DNA of 64,000 nt, taken from the NCBI RefSeq assembly GCF_000739935.1, contig NZ_BBJU01000007.1, forward strand, positions 248,001-312,000, written 5' to 3'. Shown piece by piece: positions 9,645 to 18,820 of the stretch. Each line of letters opens with the position of its first letter. Positions within the stretch are counted from its first letter, which is position 1. The stretch comes from Agrobacterium rubi TR3 = NBRC 13261. Lineage in GTDB: Bacteria; Pseudomonadota; Alphaproteobacteria; Rhizobiales; Rhizobiaceae. The notes beneath the pieces are model-generated. The model was not told where the DNA came from, did no database searches, and saw only the letters and a list, made by a program, of their open reading frames with translations. Position numbers and translations under genes: made by a program.

Positions 9645-10568
9645 CTAATGAGGCAGATTGAACCGCATGTCGCGGCGAAAGTCCGAAGGTGACATTCCGG
9701 CAACCTGTCTGAACGCCTTGTTGAAGGCACTGACGGAGCCGAATCCGCTTTCCAGCGCGACATGGAGAATGTTGTCGTTATCATTGATGAGCATCGCCTG
9801 CGCGCGCGAAAGCCGTAGCAATGTCAGATATTTGATCAGAGTCATGCCCGTCGATTTTCGAAACAGGTTCATCGCATATTTGGGATGAAGACTGGCTGAA
9901 CGGGCAATGTCCGTCGCATCGATGTCCTCCAGGAAATTGGCCGCAATAAAATCGCACATGCGCACGACGCTGATGGAGTGAGAACTCTCTCCGTCGCCGA
10001 CTTTGCCGTCTTGGGAAGCGGGCGATATGACCGTGTACGGTTCCAGAAACATCCGCTCTACCCGCAGCAGCAACTCTTCCACCGCGTTTTCGGCTTTCTG
10101 CGGATCGCCGGAATTCGCGTAGCGAAACCAGCGGGAGAAATTCTCGTCGTCAGACGTGTCGGTCACCGACGTCAGCATGGTTGCGCCTCCCATCAACTTG
10201 GCAGATACAGCAACAGGAAGCCGCATGCGGAAAAAGTGGACGAGGGGCAAATGTGCGCCCGCATAAAAGGAATCCTTAGAGGATTCGTCCATCTGGTGCG
10301 CTTGCCCTCCCCAAAACAGGCATATCTGGCCGGCACTCAGACGCACGGAGTGATCACCCATCCGGTAGTGTACGCTGCCGGATATGACGTAGTTGACTTC
10401 GATCTGTGCGTGCCAGTGCGGCATCAGCATCATCTGAGGATGGGCGCGAAAAAATTGAAGCATGGTCGGTGCGCCTTCGATGCTGCTGGCGCCAGGGTGA
10501 TAGACCGCTGTTTCCTCCACCTTACTTTTCGCCAAATCGGTGTTCCCTTTCAACGAGACAGTTTCCAT
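9645..10568 (-). CDS. AraC-family regulator with cupin sensor, divergent from the sugar ABC operon
   Basis: 307 residues. The N-terminal cupin ligand-binding domain (about 20-150: MPHWHAQIEVNYVISGSVHY, SAGQICLFWGGQAHQ) is followed by a C-terminal double HTH (about 205-300: FLEDIDATDIARSASLHPKY, FRKSTGMTLIKYLTLLRL, ESGFGSVSAFNKAFRQVAG). It is transcribed away from the ABC transporter at 10626, with 57 bases between the two starts, the usual layout for a local activator. It most likely senses the imported sugar or a derivative and controls the operon; the ligand is not identifiable. The start is plausible but only weakly supported by a ribosome site. Confidence 0.9.
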   Translation of the reverse strand: METVSLKGNTDLAKSKVEETAVYHPGASSIEGAPTMLQFFRAHPQMMLMPHWHAQIEVNYVISGSVHYRMGDHSVRLSAGQICLFWGGQAHQMDESSKDSFYAGAHLPLVHFFRMRLPVAVSAKLMGGATMLTSVTDTSDDENFSRWFRYANSGDPQKAENAVEELLLRVERMFLEPYTVISPASQDGKVGDGESSHSISVVRMCDFIAANFLEDIDATDIARSASLHPKYAMNLFRKSTGMTLIKYLTLLRLSRAQAMLINDNDNILHVALESGFGSVSAFNKAFRQVAGMSPSDFRRDMRFNLPH

Positions 10569-10625
10569 CCACTCGCTAATCTGCCCGTGTCGTTGGAGGA
10601 CGGCAATTGAAAAGGGAGGTTTTCA

Positions 10626-11900
10626 ATGGACTTTAAAATTCTCGGCGCGTCCGTATCGCTCGCGTTGCTTGCCGCTGCACCCGCTGCGGCACAATCCACC
10701 ACCATTACAGTCTGGAGCTGGAACGTTGCGGCGTCCGCGCTGAAATCCACTCTAGAAGGCTTCAACAAGAAGTATCCTGATATCAAGGTGGATGTTCAGG
10801 ACCTTGGCAACAGCCAGGTTTACGATAAATCGATTGCAGCCTGTGCCGCTGGCGGCGAGGGCTTGCCGGACATCGTAACGGTCGAAAACTATGAAGCGGA
10901 AGTGTTCTGGAGCCGCTTCCCGGACTGCTTCACGGATGCCACGCAACTCGGCTATACCCCCGAAAAGCAGGCGCTATTCCCCGACTTCAAACGAACGGAA
11001 CTGGAAGTGGATGGCGTTGCCTATGCCGTGCCATGGGATTCCGGCCCGGTTGCCATGTTCTACCGTCGTGATTTTTATGAAAAAGCAGGCGTCGATCCCG
11101 CGACAATCAAGACGTGGGATGATTTCATTGCCTCGGGCAAGAAGGTAATGGCAGCCAATCCCGGCACCGTCATGACGCAGGCCGATTTCAACGGCGATAG
11201 CGAATGGTTCCGCATGATCGCCAACGAGCAGGGATGCGGTTACTTTTCGACCGATGGTCAAAACATCACCATCAACCAGCCTGCCTGCGTGGCTACGCTC
11301 GACAAGCTCAAGCAGATGAAGGACGCCGGTATCATTACCGCTGCAATCTGGGATGAGAAAATCCAATCCAACACATCGGGCAAGGTTGCGACGCAGATGT
11401 ATGGTGGCTGGTTTGAAGGAACGGTCCGGTCCGGATCGCCTGATCTGGCCGGGAAATGGGGCGTCTACACGATGCCTAGCCTCACCGCAGACGGCCCGCA
11501 TGCTGCCAATCTAGGCGGTTCGTCGCTGGCCATCAGCTCTGCTTCCCAGAACAAGGAAGCAGCTTGGAAATTCGTCGATTACGCCCTGCTGACCAATGAG
11601 GGGCAAATCACCATGCTGAAATCTTTCGGCCTGGTACCCTCGCTGCTATCGGCCGACAACGACCCCTTCGTGAAAGAACCGCAACCTTATTGGGGTGGAC
11701 AGGCCGTGTGGTCTGACATTCTTGCCACCTTGCCGAAGATCGTGCCGAGCCGAGGAACGGCTTTCCAGTCCGATGCTGAAGGTATCTTCCGCGCGACCCA
11801 AACCAAATATCTTGCCGGTGGTTTTCCCGATGCCAAGTCGGCTCTTGATGATGCCGCCAAGCAGATCGAGGCCGCAAGCGGACTTCCTATTGCACAATAG
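10626..11900 (+). CDS. Sugar ABC transporter periplasmic binding protein (family 1)
   Basis: 424 residues. Sec signal peptide (MDFKILGASVSLALLAAAPA, cleaved near AAAQS), then an MBP-like solute-binding fold: ITVWSWNVAASALKSTLEGF, DIVTVENYEAEVFW, AYAVPWDSGPVAMFYRRDFY and MYGGWFEGTVRS. This is the first gene of a five-gene operon (binding protein, two permeases, ATPase, fused oxidoreductase). The family serves mono-, di- and oligosaccharides and polyols. An AGE-type epimerase and Gfo/Idh/MocA-type enzymes nearby suggest a modified or rare sugar, but that is inference. GGGAGG upstream gives a confident start. Confidence 0.92.
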   Translation: MDFKILGASVSLALLAAAPAAAQSTTITVWSWNVAASALKSTLEGFNKKYPDIKVDVQDLGNSQVYDKSIAACAAGGEGLPDIVTVENYEAEVFWSRFPDCFTDATQLGYTPEKQALFPDFKRTELEVDGVAYAVPWDSGPVAMFYRRDFYEKAGVDPATIKTWDDFIASGKKVMAANPGTVMTQADFNGDSEWFRMIANEQGCGYFSTDGQNITINQPACVATLDKLKQMKDAGIITAAIWDEKIQSNTSGKVATQMYGGWFEGTVRSGSPDLAGKWGVYTMPSLTADGPHAANLGGSSLAISSASQNKEAAWKFVDYALLTNEGQITMLKSFGLVPSLLSADNDPFVKEPQPYWGGQAVWSDILATLPKIVPSRGTAFQSDAEGIFRATQTKYLAGGFPDAKSALDDAAKQIEAASGLPIAQ

Positions 11901-11982
11901 CCTCCCAGGCTGATCGTCGCCGGGCGCTTTTTGTCAAAAGCGTCCGGCTCCACGCACCATCTGGCTTTGTGAGGTTGTCGAT

Positions 11983-12843
11983 ATGCCGCTGCGCAACAGG
12001 GTTGCTTACGCCTTTCTGGCGCCTTATCTCCTGATTTTCGCCACCTTCTGGCTGTGGCCGATCATCAGTTCGTTTTTGCTGTCGTTTCAAAATACCCGCA
12101 TCAATCCTTGGCGGTTTGCCCCGTCGATGAACTGGGGAAGGCTGTTTGGCGATCCAGCTTTCTACAATGCGCTCCAGAACACCGTTGTTATCCTCATCGT
12201 GCAGGTGCCAGTAATGATTGCGCTGGCTACCGTTATGGCCGTGTTGCTGAACTCACCGCTTCTGAAAGCACGACCGCTGTTTCGCTTCGCGTTCTTTGCC
12301 CCGGTCGTTGTGGGAGAGGTCGCCTATGCGGCGGTGTTCCGCCTGATGTTCAGCGCCGATTTCGGCATCATCAACAAATTCATCACATCGATTGGGCTGC
12401 CACCCGTTTCGTGGTTCGACAATGGCACGGCTGCGATGGCGGTCATCATCATTGCCGTCACCTGGCGCTGGGCCGGTTACAATGCGATCATCATTCTGGC
12501 AGGACTTCAGTCCATTCCGGGTGACGTCTATGAAGCGGCGACGCTGGATCACGTCAGCAAACGGCAGCAATTTCTCCACATCACCTTGCCGTTGCTAAAA
12601 CCCATCATCATGTTTTGCGTCGTCTTGTCGGTTATCGGCACGATGCAGCTGTTTACCGAACCGTTCCTCATTACCAACAGAGGCGGCCCTGGTGGCGCGA
12701 CCGAGACGCTGGGTATTTTCCTGTATCGTCAGGGCTTTACCGCATTGAACTTCGGTTATGCCTCGGCCATCGCCTACACCATTGCGTCTCTTGCCGTCGT
12801 CATCTCGCTGTTTCAACTCTGGGTCGGGAGGGACGCGAAATGA
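11983..12843 (+). CDS. Sugar ABC transporter permease (MalF type)
   Basis: 286 residues with six predicted membrane helices, starting with LAPYLLIFATFWLWPIISSF. It carries the cytoplasmic EAA loop that docks on the ATPase (DVYEAATLDHVSKRQQFLHI). It lies 82 bases after the binding protein and overlaps the next permease by 4 bases (ATGA), so the two permeases are translationally coupled and form the membrane channel as a heterodimer. GAGG precedes the ATG. Confidence 0.92.
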   Translation: MPLRNRVAYAFLAPYLLIFATFWLWPIISSFLLSFQNTRINPWRFAPSMNWGRLFGDPAFYNALQNTVVILIVQVPVMIALATVMAVLLNSPLLKARPLFRFAFFAPVVVGEVAYAAVFRLMFSADFGIINKFITSIGLPPVSWFDNGTAAMAVIIIAVTWRWAGYNAIIILAGLQSIPGDVYEAATLDHVSKRQQFLHITLPLLKPIIMFCVVLSVIGTMQLFTEPFLITNRGGPGGATETLGIFLYRQGFTALNFGYASAIAYTIASLAVVISLFQLWVGRDAK

Positions 12844-13676
12844 GGTCCAAGTCGAAATCCCTACTGTGGCAAAAAATCGGCCTGCACGCCATCTTGGCCC
12901 CGCTCGCCGTCATCTGGCTGTTTCCGATCTGGATGATGTTCGTTTTCTCGACCATGCCGGATAACGGCATCTTCAGCCCAAACATAGAGCTGCTGCCATC
13001 TACGCATTTTCTGGAAAACTTTCAGAACCTTCAGGCAGACACCGACTTCATACGTGCCATGTCCATCTCGATCGGCGTTGCGGTGATTTATACCGTGCTG
13101 TCGGTCATGCTGACATCCATGGCGGGCTGGGCATTAGCACGTTATCGTTTTGCCGGGCGATCGGTCGTCGTGGCCATCATCCTGGGGACGATCACTCTGC
13201 CCTATGCCGTCGTTGTCATTCCCCAGTTCATCATGGTGGCACGAGAGTTCAAGCTGGCCAATACATGGGTCGCGCTTATCGTGCCGCCATTGTTCAACTC
13301 GCTCGGCGTTCTCTTTATGCGGCAGTCTTTCTCTATGATGCCAACTGAGCTGTTCGACGCTGCGCGTGTGGAAGGCGTCAAGGAATGGCAAATCTTCCTG
13401 CGCATTGCCTTGCCCCTGGCGCGACCGACCATGGCGGCCTTGTCGATCATTCTCTTCCTTGCGTCGTGGAACAACTATCTCTGGCCGCTGCTGATCAATT
13501 CAAAGCCGGGCATGATGACGGCGCCTGTTGCACTCGGCTCGCTGATCGGTCTCACCAAAGTGTCGTGGGGCGGCATCATGGCCGGAGCAGTTCTGCTGAC
13601 AGGCCCGGTTCTCGTCATCTTCGTGCTGTTGCAGCGCCATTTCATTGCCGGCATTTCTGCTGGCGCCGTCAAGTAA
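12840..13676 (+). CDS. Sugar ABC transporter permease (MalG type)
   Basis: 278 residues and six predicted helices. The N-terminus (LHAILAPLAVIWLFPIWMMF) is characteristic of MalG-type subunits. The EAA loop reads ELFDAARVEGVKEWQIFLRI. The true start is the ATG at 12840 that overlaps the preceding stop; the same frame is open back to 12615 but that stretch is coding in another frame. It is the second half of the transport channel. The ATPase gene follows 15 bases later. Confidence 0.92.
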   Translation: MRSKSKSLLWQKIGLHAILAPLAVIWLFPIWMMFVFSTMPDNGIFSPNIELLPSTHFLENFQNLQADTDFIRAMSISIGVAVIYTVLSVMLTSMAGWALARYRFAGRSVVVAIILGTITLPYAVVVIPQFIMVAREFKLANTWVALIVPPLFNSLGVLFMRQSFSMMPTELFDAARVEGVKEWQIFLRIALPLARPTMAALSIILFLASWNNYLWPLLINSKPGMMTAPVALGSLIGLTKVSWGGIMAGAVLLTGPVLVIFVLLQRHFIAGISAGAVK

Positions 13677-13691
13677 TCCCGGAGGAACCGC

Positions 13692-14777
13692 ATGGCGGAA
13701 CTGTCACTCAAAAACGTCGTCAAACGCTACGCCGCGTTGGAAGTCATCCACGGGGCAAATCTGGAGATTGCCGACGGCGAGTTCGTCGTCTTCGTCGGGC
13801 CATCCGGCTGCGGAAAATCGACCCTGCTTCGGATGATTGCAGGGTTGGAGGATATCTCCGATGGTGAAATCAGCATCGGCGGCAAGGTGGTCAACGATGC
13901 CGAGCCGACCGACCGCGGTATCGCGATGGTCTTCCAGTCCTATGCGCTCTATCCGCACATGACGGTGGAGCAGAACCTGTCCTTCGGTCTGCGCATGAAC
14001 GGTAACCCGAAGATCGATACCGATCAGCGCGTCAAACATGCAGCCGATATTCTTCAGATCAACGAGTTGATGGAGCGCCGACCGAAACAATTGTCAGGCG
14101 GGCAGCGTCAACGCGTCGCCATCGGACGTGCGATCGTGCGCCAACCGCGCGTGTTTCTGTTCGACGAGCCGCTGTCGAACCTCGATGCGGAGCTGCGTGT
14201 CCAGATGCGTGTGGAAATCTCGCGGCTTCACAAGCAGCTTGGCACGACGATGATCTACGTTACGCATGACCAGACGGAAGCCATGACGCTGGCAGACAAG
14301 ATCGTGGTGCTGAGGGCGGGGCACATCGAACAAGTGGGTGCGCCGCTCGATCTCTACGATGACCCGGCCAATCGCTTTGTTGCCGGTTTCGTGGGCTCGC
14401 CCAAGATGAATTTTCTGCCCGCCAAGGTCGTTGGACAAGCAGAAGCCGGTGTAAACGTAACACTGACGCACGATCCGGATGTCCGCGTCACCCTGCCTTT
14501 AACAACGCCTGTAGCGGAGGGGAGCGACGTCGTCCTCGGTATCCGGCCCGAACACTTCGGTTTGGCTGGTACAGGTGACGCTGATCTGAATGTTGATATC
14601 GATGTGGCAGAGCACCTTGGCAATACCAGCTACGTCTATGCGCGTATGGCCGGCAATACCCCGCTTGTTATCGAACAGCCGGAATCACGACATTCCATCA
14701 ACCAAATGCGCCTGACCGTCGCGATTTCGGCGCGCAAGGCTTTCCTTTTTGACAGCGCAGGCCAGCGTCTGCGCTGA
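13692..14777 (+). CDS. Sugar ABC transporter ATP-binding protein (UgpC/MsmK type)
   Basis: 361 residues. Walker [10 protein letters not shown] at residues 36-44, Q-loop in [13 protein letters not shown], signature [14 protein letters not shown], Walker [17 protein letters not shown], and switch His in [11 protein letters not shown]. The C-terminal third is a TOBE regulatory domain ([12 protein letters not shown]), typical of carbohydrate importers of the CUT1 class. It hydrolyses ATP to drive uptake through the two preceding permeases. GGAGG upstream supports the start. Confidence 0.93.
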   Translation: MAELSLKNVVKRYAALEVIHGANLEIADGEFVVFVGPSGCGKSTLLRMIAGLEDISDGEISIGGKVVNDAEPTDRGIAMVFQSYALYPHMTVEQNLSFGLRMNGNPKIDTDQRVKHAADILQINELMERRPKQLSGGQRQRVAIGRAIVRQPRVFLFDEPLSNLDAELRVQMRVEISRLHKQLGTTMIYVTHDQTEAMTLADKIVVLRAGHIEQVGAPLDLYDDPANRFVAGFVGSPKMNFLPAKVVGQAEAGVNVTLTHDPDVRVTLPLTTPVAEGSDVVLGIRPEHFGLAGTGDADLNVDIDVAEHLGNTSYVYARMAGNTPLVIEQPESRHSINQMRLTVAISARKAFLFDSAGQRLR

Positions 14778-14811
14778 AACACTTTTCAAGACAAACGAAC
14801 GAGGATTTGAC

Positions 14812-16815
14812 ATGACTGACGTTCAACCGATCCGTTGGGGTATTATCGGCCCCGGAACAATCGCCCGCACATTTGCTGATGGTGTTGCACACTCCAAGAC
14901 GGGCAAGCTTGTGGCTATCGCCAGCCGCAATCCAGACAAGCCAGGGCTTGGCGATGGCTTTCCGGGGGCACGGATCGTGCATGGCTACGAGGCTCTGCTG
15001 GCCGACCCTGAGATCGAAGCCGTCTATATCGCCACGCCCCACACAGGCCATGCGGAATGGGCCATCAAGGCCATTCGCGCTGGCAAGCACGTACTGGTGG
15101 AAAAGCCGATTGCTTTGTCTGCCTACGATGCGGATGCGATTTTTCACGAGGCGAAGAAGGCAGGCGTTTTTGCGGGTGAGGCCTATATGTATCGCCTGCA
15201 CCCGCAGACGGCGAAAATCATCGAGCTCGTCAAAAGCGGCACGATTGGCGACGTCCGTATTATCCGCACGAGCTTCGGCTTCAACATGGGTGGCTTCAAG
15301 CCGGAGCACCGGTTGTTTGCCAATGATGCAGCCGGTGGCGGCATTCTCGATGTTGGCGGCTATCCCGTCTCCATGGCGCGTTTGATTGCAGGTGCCGTTA
15401 CGGATCAGCCAACGCTTGAGCCCGAGAAAGTCTCAGGCGTTGCTCATCTCGGCCAATCCGGTGTCGATGAATGGGCCTCTGCCGTACTGAAATTCCCCAA
15501 TGGGATCGTCGCTGAGGTGTCCTGCTCGATCATGGCGCAACAGGACAATGTGCTGCGCATCATCGGCTCGGAAGGCCGCATCGAGGTCGAAGACTTCTGG
15601 TATGCATCGGGCCACAAGGGCGGTGTCGGCAAGATCGATGTCGTGAAAGGTAAGGACCTGCAGACAATCGAAGTGCGGGAAGACGGCTGGCTCTATGCCT
15701 TCGAGGTTGATGCAGCCGGTAAAGCCATTCGTGGCGGACAACAGCAATTCGACTATCCGGGCATGAGTTGGGCAGATTCGCTCGGCAATCTCAGGGTCAT
15801 GGATCAGTGGCGGGCGTCCGTTGGCCTGGAATATGGTATCGAAACCTCCGCCAAACGTGTTTCGAATATCGCTGGCGGCAAGGTCGTCGCAGGCAGTGCC
15901 GTTCCGAAGCGTACGATTCCGGGTCTTTCAAAGCAGGCCTCTGTCGTTGCGCTGGGCTTCGAATTCTTCCCGAATTTCGCATCTGCGTCGCTGACGCTGG
16001 ATAGTTTCTATGAGGCAGGCGGCAATCTTTTCGATACGGCCTATGTCTATGGCGGCGGCAAGACGGAAAGTATTTTCGGGGACTGGCATACCAGCCGAAA
16101 CGTGCCGCGTGAGGACATCGTGCTGATCGGTAAGGGTGCGCATTCGCCATTATGTTACCCGGATATGATCGCCAAGCAGCTCGATCAATCGCTGCAACGT
16201 CTGAAAACAGATTACATCGATGTCTATTTCATGCACCGAGACAATACGGGCGTGCCTGTTGGCGAATTCGTGGATGCCATGGACGCTGAGGTCAAACGTG
16301 GTCGTATCAGAGGCATCTTCGGCGGTTCCAACTGGACGCGCGAGCGCATGGATGAGGCCGCAGCCTACGCGCAGAAAAACGGAAAAGCGGCACCTGCTGC
16401 TTTATCGAACAATTTCTCGCTGGCCGAGATGCTTGATCCCATCTGGGCAGGTTGCGTCGCGGCGTCGGATGACGCGTGGAAGGCGTGGCAGCAAGAACGA
16501 CAGATTCCAAACTTCGCCTGGTCAAGCCAGGGACGTGGTTTCTTTACGGAGAGAGCGGGACGCGACAAACGTGACGACGAGGAAATCGTGCGCGTCTGGT
16601 ATTCCGATCGCAACTTCGAGCGTCGTGACCGCGCCATTCAACTTGCCAATGAGCTCGGTCGCCATCCGATCCACATCGCCTTGGCCTATGTCATCGCCCA
16701 GCCGTTTCCCGTCATCCCGCTTATCGGGCCACGCACGATTGCAGAACTCGAGGACAGCTTGTCTGCGCTCGATATAAAACTGACGCCCGAACAGGTGCGG
16801 TGGTTGAAGACTTAA
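14812..16815 (+). CDS. Fused Gfo/Idh/MocA dehydrogenase and aldo/keto reductase
   Basis: 667 residues forming two complete-looking enzymes. Part one (about 1-345) is a Gfo/Idh/MocA oxidoreductase: Rossmann motif WGIIGPGTIA, cofactor-site EKP at 97-99, and GGGILDVGGYP with the probable catalytic D180/Y184. Part two (about 375-667) is an aldo/keto reductase barrel with the tetrad D408 (FDTAYVYGGGKTE), Y413, K441 (LIGKGAH) and H475 (VYFMHRD), plus the C-terminal cofactor motif VIPLIGPRTIAELEDSL. Both halves normally use NAD(P)(H). As last gene of the ABC operon it should process the imported sugar; a two-step oxidation/reduction could invert a stereocentre. The ATG at 14812 with GAGG upstream is preferred to the in-frame one at 14749 inside the ATPase gene. 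Confidence 0.88.
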   Translation: MTDVQPIRWGIIGPGTIARTFADGVAHSKTGKLVAIASRNPDKPGLGDGFPGARIVHGYEALLADPEIEAVYIATPHTGHAEWAIKAIRAGKHVLVEKPIALSAYDADAIFHEAKKAGVFAGEAYMYRLHPQTAKIIELVKSGTIGDVRIIRTSFGFNMGGFKPEHRLFANDAAGGGILDVGGYPVSMARLIAGAVTDQPTLEPEKVSGVAHLGQSGVDEWASAVLKFPNGIVAEVSCSIMAQQDNVLRIIGSEGRIEVEDFWYASGHKGGVGKIDVVKGKDLQTIEVREDGWLYAFEVDAAGKAIRGGQQQFDYPGMSWADSLGNLRVMDQWRASVGLEYGIETSAKRVSNIAGGKVVAGSAVPKRTIPGLSKQASVVALGFEFFPNFASASLTLDSFYEAGGNLFDTAYVYGGGKTESIFGDWHTSRNVPREDIVLIGKGAHSPLCYPDMIAKQLDQSLQRLKTDYIDVYFMHRDNTGVPVGEFVDAMDAEVKRGRIRGIFGGSNWTRERMDEAAAYAQKNGKAAPAALSNNFSLAEMLDPIWAGCVAASDDAWKAWQQERQIPNFAWSSQGRGFFTERAGRDKRDDEEIVRVWYSDRNFERRDRAIQLANELGRHPIHIALAYVIAQPFPVIPLIGPRTIAELEDSLSALDIKLTPEQVRWLKT

Positions 16816-16832
16816 ATTCTGTGCCACGTTCC

Positions 16833-16864
16833 GTCGTCATCCTCGGGAAGCCGGGGATGACGAC
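16833..16864. repeat. Intergenic palindrome between convergent genes
   Basis: A perfect 10-base inverted repeat GTCGTCATCC/GGATGACGAC around a 12-base loop, in the 62-base gap between two convergent genes. There is no T-run. It may act as a transcript-end stem-loop for both genes, or be a REP-like element of the kind scattered in rhizobial genomes. Confidence 0.5.
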
Positions 16865-16877
16865 ATCAAGGCAAATT

Positions 16878-18068
16878 CTATTGCTGCAAGACCTGCGTCA
16901 GCATGTCTTCCGCTTCATAGATCGCGCAGACGATGTGATAAAACGTACTTGCCGGCGCGGGCTCATCGATCATCGGTGCGTCAGCGGGCCATTTGTCGAA
17001 CCATAGGCCGGGAACAGGCGTGTCGAGAAATGGCTGCAAGGCTCCGATAGCCCGTAGCGCAGAGCCCAGATATCGATACCGCTCTTCGCCATGGCTGACC
17101 GAAGCCAGCCGCACCGCTGCCTTCAGCCACTCCGTTTGCGGCCAAAGCCGCGCGAGTGGATCGTGGACCGTGAAATCATCGTAAAGGCTCATCATCGCGA
17201 CTTTGCGGCGCGGGCAAATCCCATGTTTTTCGCCAATCTCGAAAAGGCGTTTGGCCTTGGTGATCGCCGCATCGTTCTGTCGCAGACTGCCCCAGCGTGT
17301 CAGAAGCCAGGCCCATTCGAACTGGTGGCCGGGCTCCATGATGCGGCCTTTTTCACCCGGCATCGGCGCCCAGTCATGGTCGAAGAACTCGCGCAGTCCA
17401 CCAGATTGGGCGTCTATGAATTTTTCCATGGCCAGATTGGCGACATCATCGGCCAGTTGACGCCAAGGGCCGTCCGCATCAACAACCTCCCAGGCCAGCA
17501 TTGCTTCGAAGAAATGCATGTGCGGATTGGAGCAGAGCGGCTCGACCGGAGGATTGGCTTCTTCGAAACCGGCAGTCGGGTGCGCGTAGTCGCGTTGTAG
17601 CACGCTCAGAATTTCAAGCGCGCGCTTGCGCATTTCCTCTTTGCGCTCCGGAAAGACCAGAGCGGTCTGCGCCGCGGCGAAGAGGGCGAAAGCCTGATTG
17701 TAAAAATCGAAGGTGTCATCGATCAGCTTGCCGGAGGCATCAGCGAGGTTGCCATAGAGGCCATTGTCCAGCCGGTAGACCTTGTCGAACCAGTTCAATC
17801 CTTGGCTGACAGCCTTTTGCCAGTCGCCGGTCCAGCCATTCTGTCCCGCCGCAGCATAGCAATAGGCCTGTCGCGGCTGTACGCGCGCGCGCCGGTTGTC
17901 ACCCAGCATCGGTTTTGCGGTCTGATTGATGCGTTCATAGAAACCACCATCGGGTTTTCCAGCGCCGACATCCCACCACATGGGCAGTGCGTCTTCGTCC
18001 AGCCAGCGGCGTAATCGTTTGACTTCATCAGAAAGTTGGCGTGTTGGGCTCATCGGTTGATCTGTCAT
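16878..18068 (-). CDS. AGE-family sugar epimerase/isomerase
   Basis: 396 residues of an (alpha/alpha)6 barrel of the N-acylglucosamine 2-epimerase family. Visible family features are RARVQPRQAYCYA, YGNLADASGKLIDDTFDFYN, SNPHMHFFEAMLAWEVVD, and MEPGHQFEWAWLL carrying the catalytic His region. The family includes N-acetylglucosamine 2-epimerase, mannose isomerase and cellobiose 2-epimerase. A plain sugar isomerase acting on mannose/fructose-like substrates is most likely in Rhizobiaceae, but specificity is inferred. The ATG at 18068 has GGGA 5 bases upstream; 18074 and 18128 are alternative starts. It is convergent with the ABC operon and so not co-transcribed. Confidence 0.85.
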   Translation of the reverse strand: MTDQPMSPTRQLSDEVKRLRRWLDEDALPMWWDVGAGKPDGGFYERINQTAKPMLGDNRRARVQPRQAYCYAAAGQNGWTGDWQKAVSQGLNWFDKVYRLDNGLYGNLADASGKLIDDTFDFYNQAFALFAAAQTALVFPERKEEMRKRALEILSVLQRDYAHPTAGFEEANPPVEPLCSNPHMHFFEAMLAWEVVDADGPWRQLADDVANLAMEKFIDAQSGGLREFFDHDWAPMPGEKGRIMEPGHQFEWAWLLTRWGSLRQNDAAITKAKRLFEIGEKHGICPRRKVAMMSLYDDFTVHDPLARLWPQTEWLKAAVRLASVSHGEERYRYLGSALRAIGALQPFLDTPVPGLWFDKWPADAPMIDEPAPASTFYHIVCAIYEAEDMLTQVLQQ

Positions 18069-18367
18069 ATTCATCCCGTTGTTTGCCTGTCTTTTAGGTT
18101 CGTTTGACCTGAACCGCAAGAATTCCAATCACCTCGCATCAGCAAAGTTCCAATGATCGCGATAAGGCATTGTTTTTGTTGAGAGGGGCGCAGGTGCCAC
18201 AAAGAGCATTTCCGAGATGGATTTGCGCTGCGTTTTGCCAATGGACACATTCTTGTTTATTGGATCGGTACGGATTTCCCGCTATTCGATCGGAATAATA
18301 CAATTCATTGAAAGTTCATGTGGTGCGGGATATGTGCTTTCAATCTGCTCATCTGTGAAAGACGTCG

Positions 18368-18811
18368 ATGCTTACGAAAAAGGGAAAGTACGGACTGAAA
18401 GCCATGATTGATCTGGCCAGTCTGGCACAGGGCGAAACGGCGTTCGTGAGCGATATCGCTGCCCGAAACAACATTCCCAAGAAATTCCTGGATTCGATTT
18501 TGCTGGAGTTGCGCAACGAAGGCATGCTCCGTTCGAAGAAGGGTCCCGGCGGCGGTTATGCGCTGTCGAAATCGGCATCCGACATCTATATCGGTCAGGT
18601 CATCCGCGCGCTGGATGGTCCTTTGGCGCCCATACGCTGTGCCAGCCGCTCGGCGTTCGAAGCTTGCGAAGATTGTGAAGACCCGGACACCTGTCAGGTG
18701 CGCCGGTCCATGACCGACGTCAGAGACGCCATGGCGTCTGTACTGGACACGATGACGCTGGAGCAGTTCGCCTCTAACACCGGAGAGGAGGCGGCAGAGC
18801 GGACTGCTTAG
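18368..18811 (+). CDS. Rrf2-family transcriptional regulator with a four-cysteine cluster
   Basis: 147 residues. N-terminal winged helix (YGLKAMIDLASLAQG, DIAARNNIPKKFLDSILLEL, then the wing KGPGGGYALSK), a dimerisation helix, and a cysteine loop with C91, C100, C103 and C109 (RCASRSAFEACEDCEDPDTC). The arrangement resembles the Fe-S ligands of IscR and NsrR, so it may sense iron, oxidants or NO through a cluster. The spacing is not that of RirA as I remember it. It converges with a flavin reductase gene 9 bases away. Targets are unknown. Confidence 0.87.
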   Translation: MLTKKGKYGLKAMIDLASLAQGETAFVSDIAARNNIPKKFLDSILLELRNEGMLRSKKGPGGGYALSKSASDIYIGQVIRALDGPLAPIRCASRSAFEACEDCEDPDTCQVRRSMTDVRDAMASVLDTMTLEQFASNTGEEAAERTA

Positions 18812-18820
18812 TTCCGTTTG

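Noticed and set aside
12615..12839. 75-codon N-terminal extension of the second sugar permease
   Set aside because: It lies inside the first permease gene in another frame, and the ATG at 12840 with ATGA overlap gives a normal MalG N-terminus.
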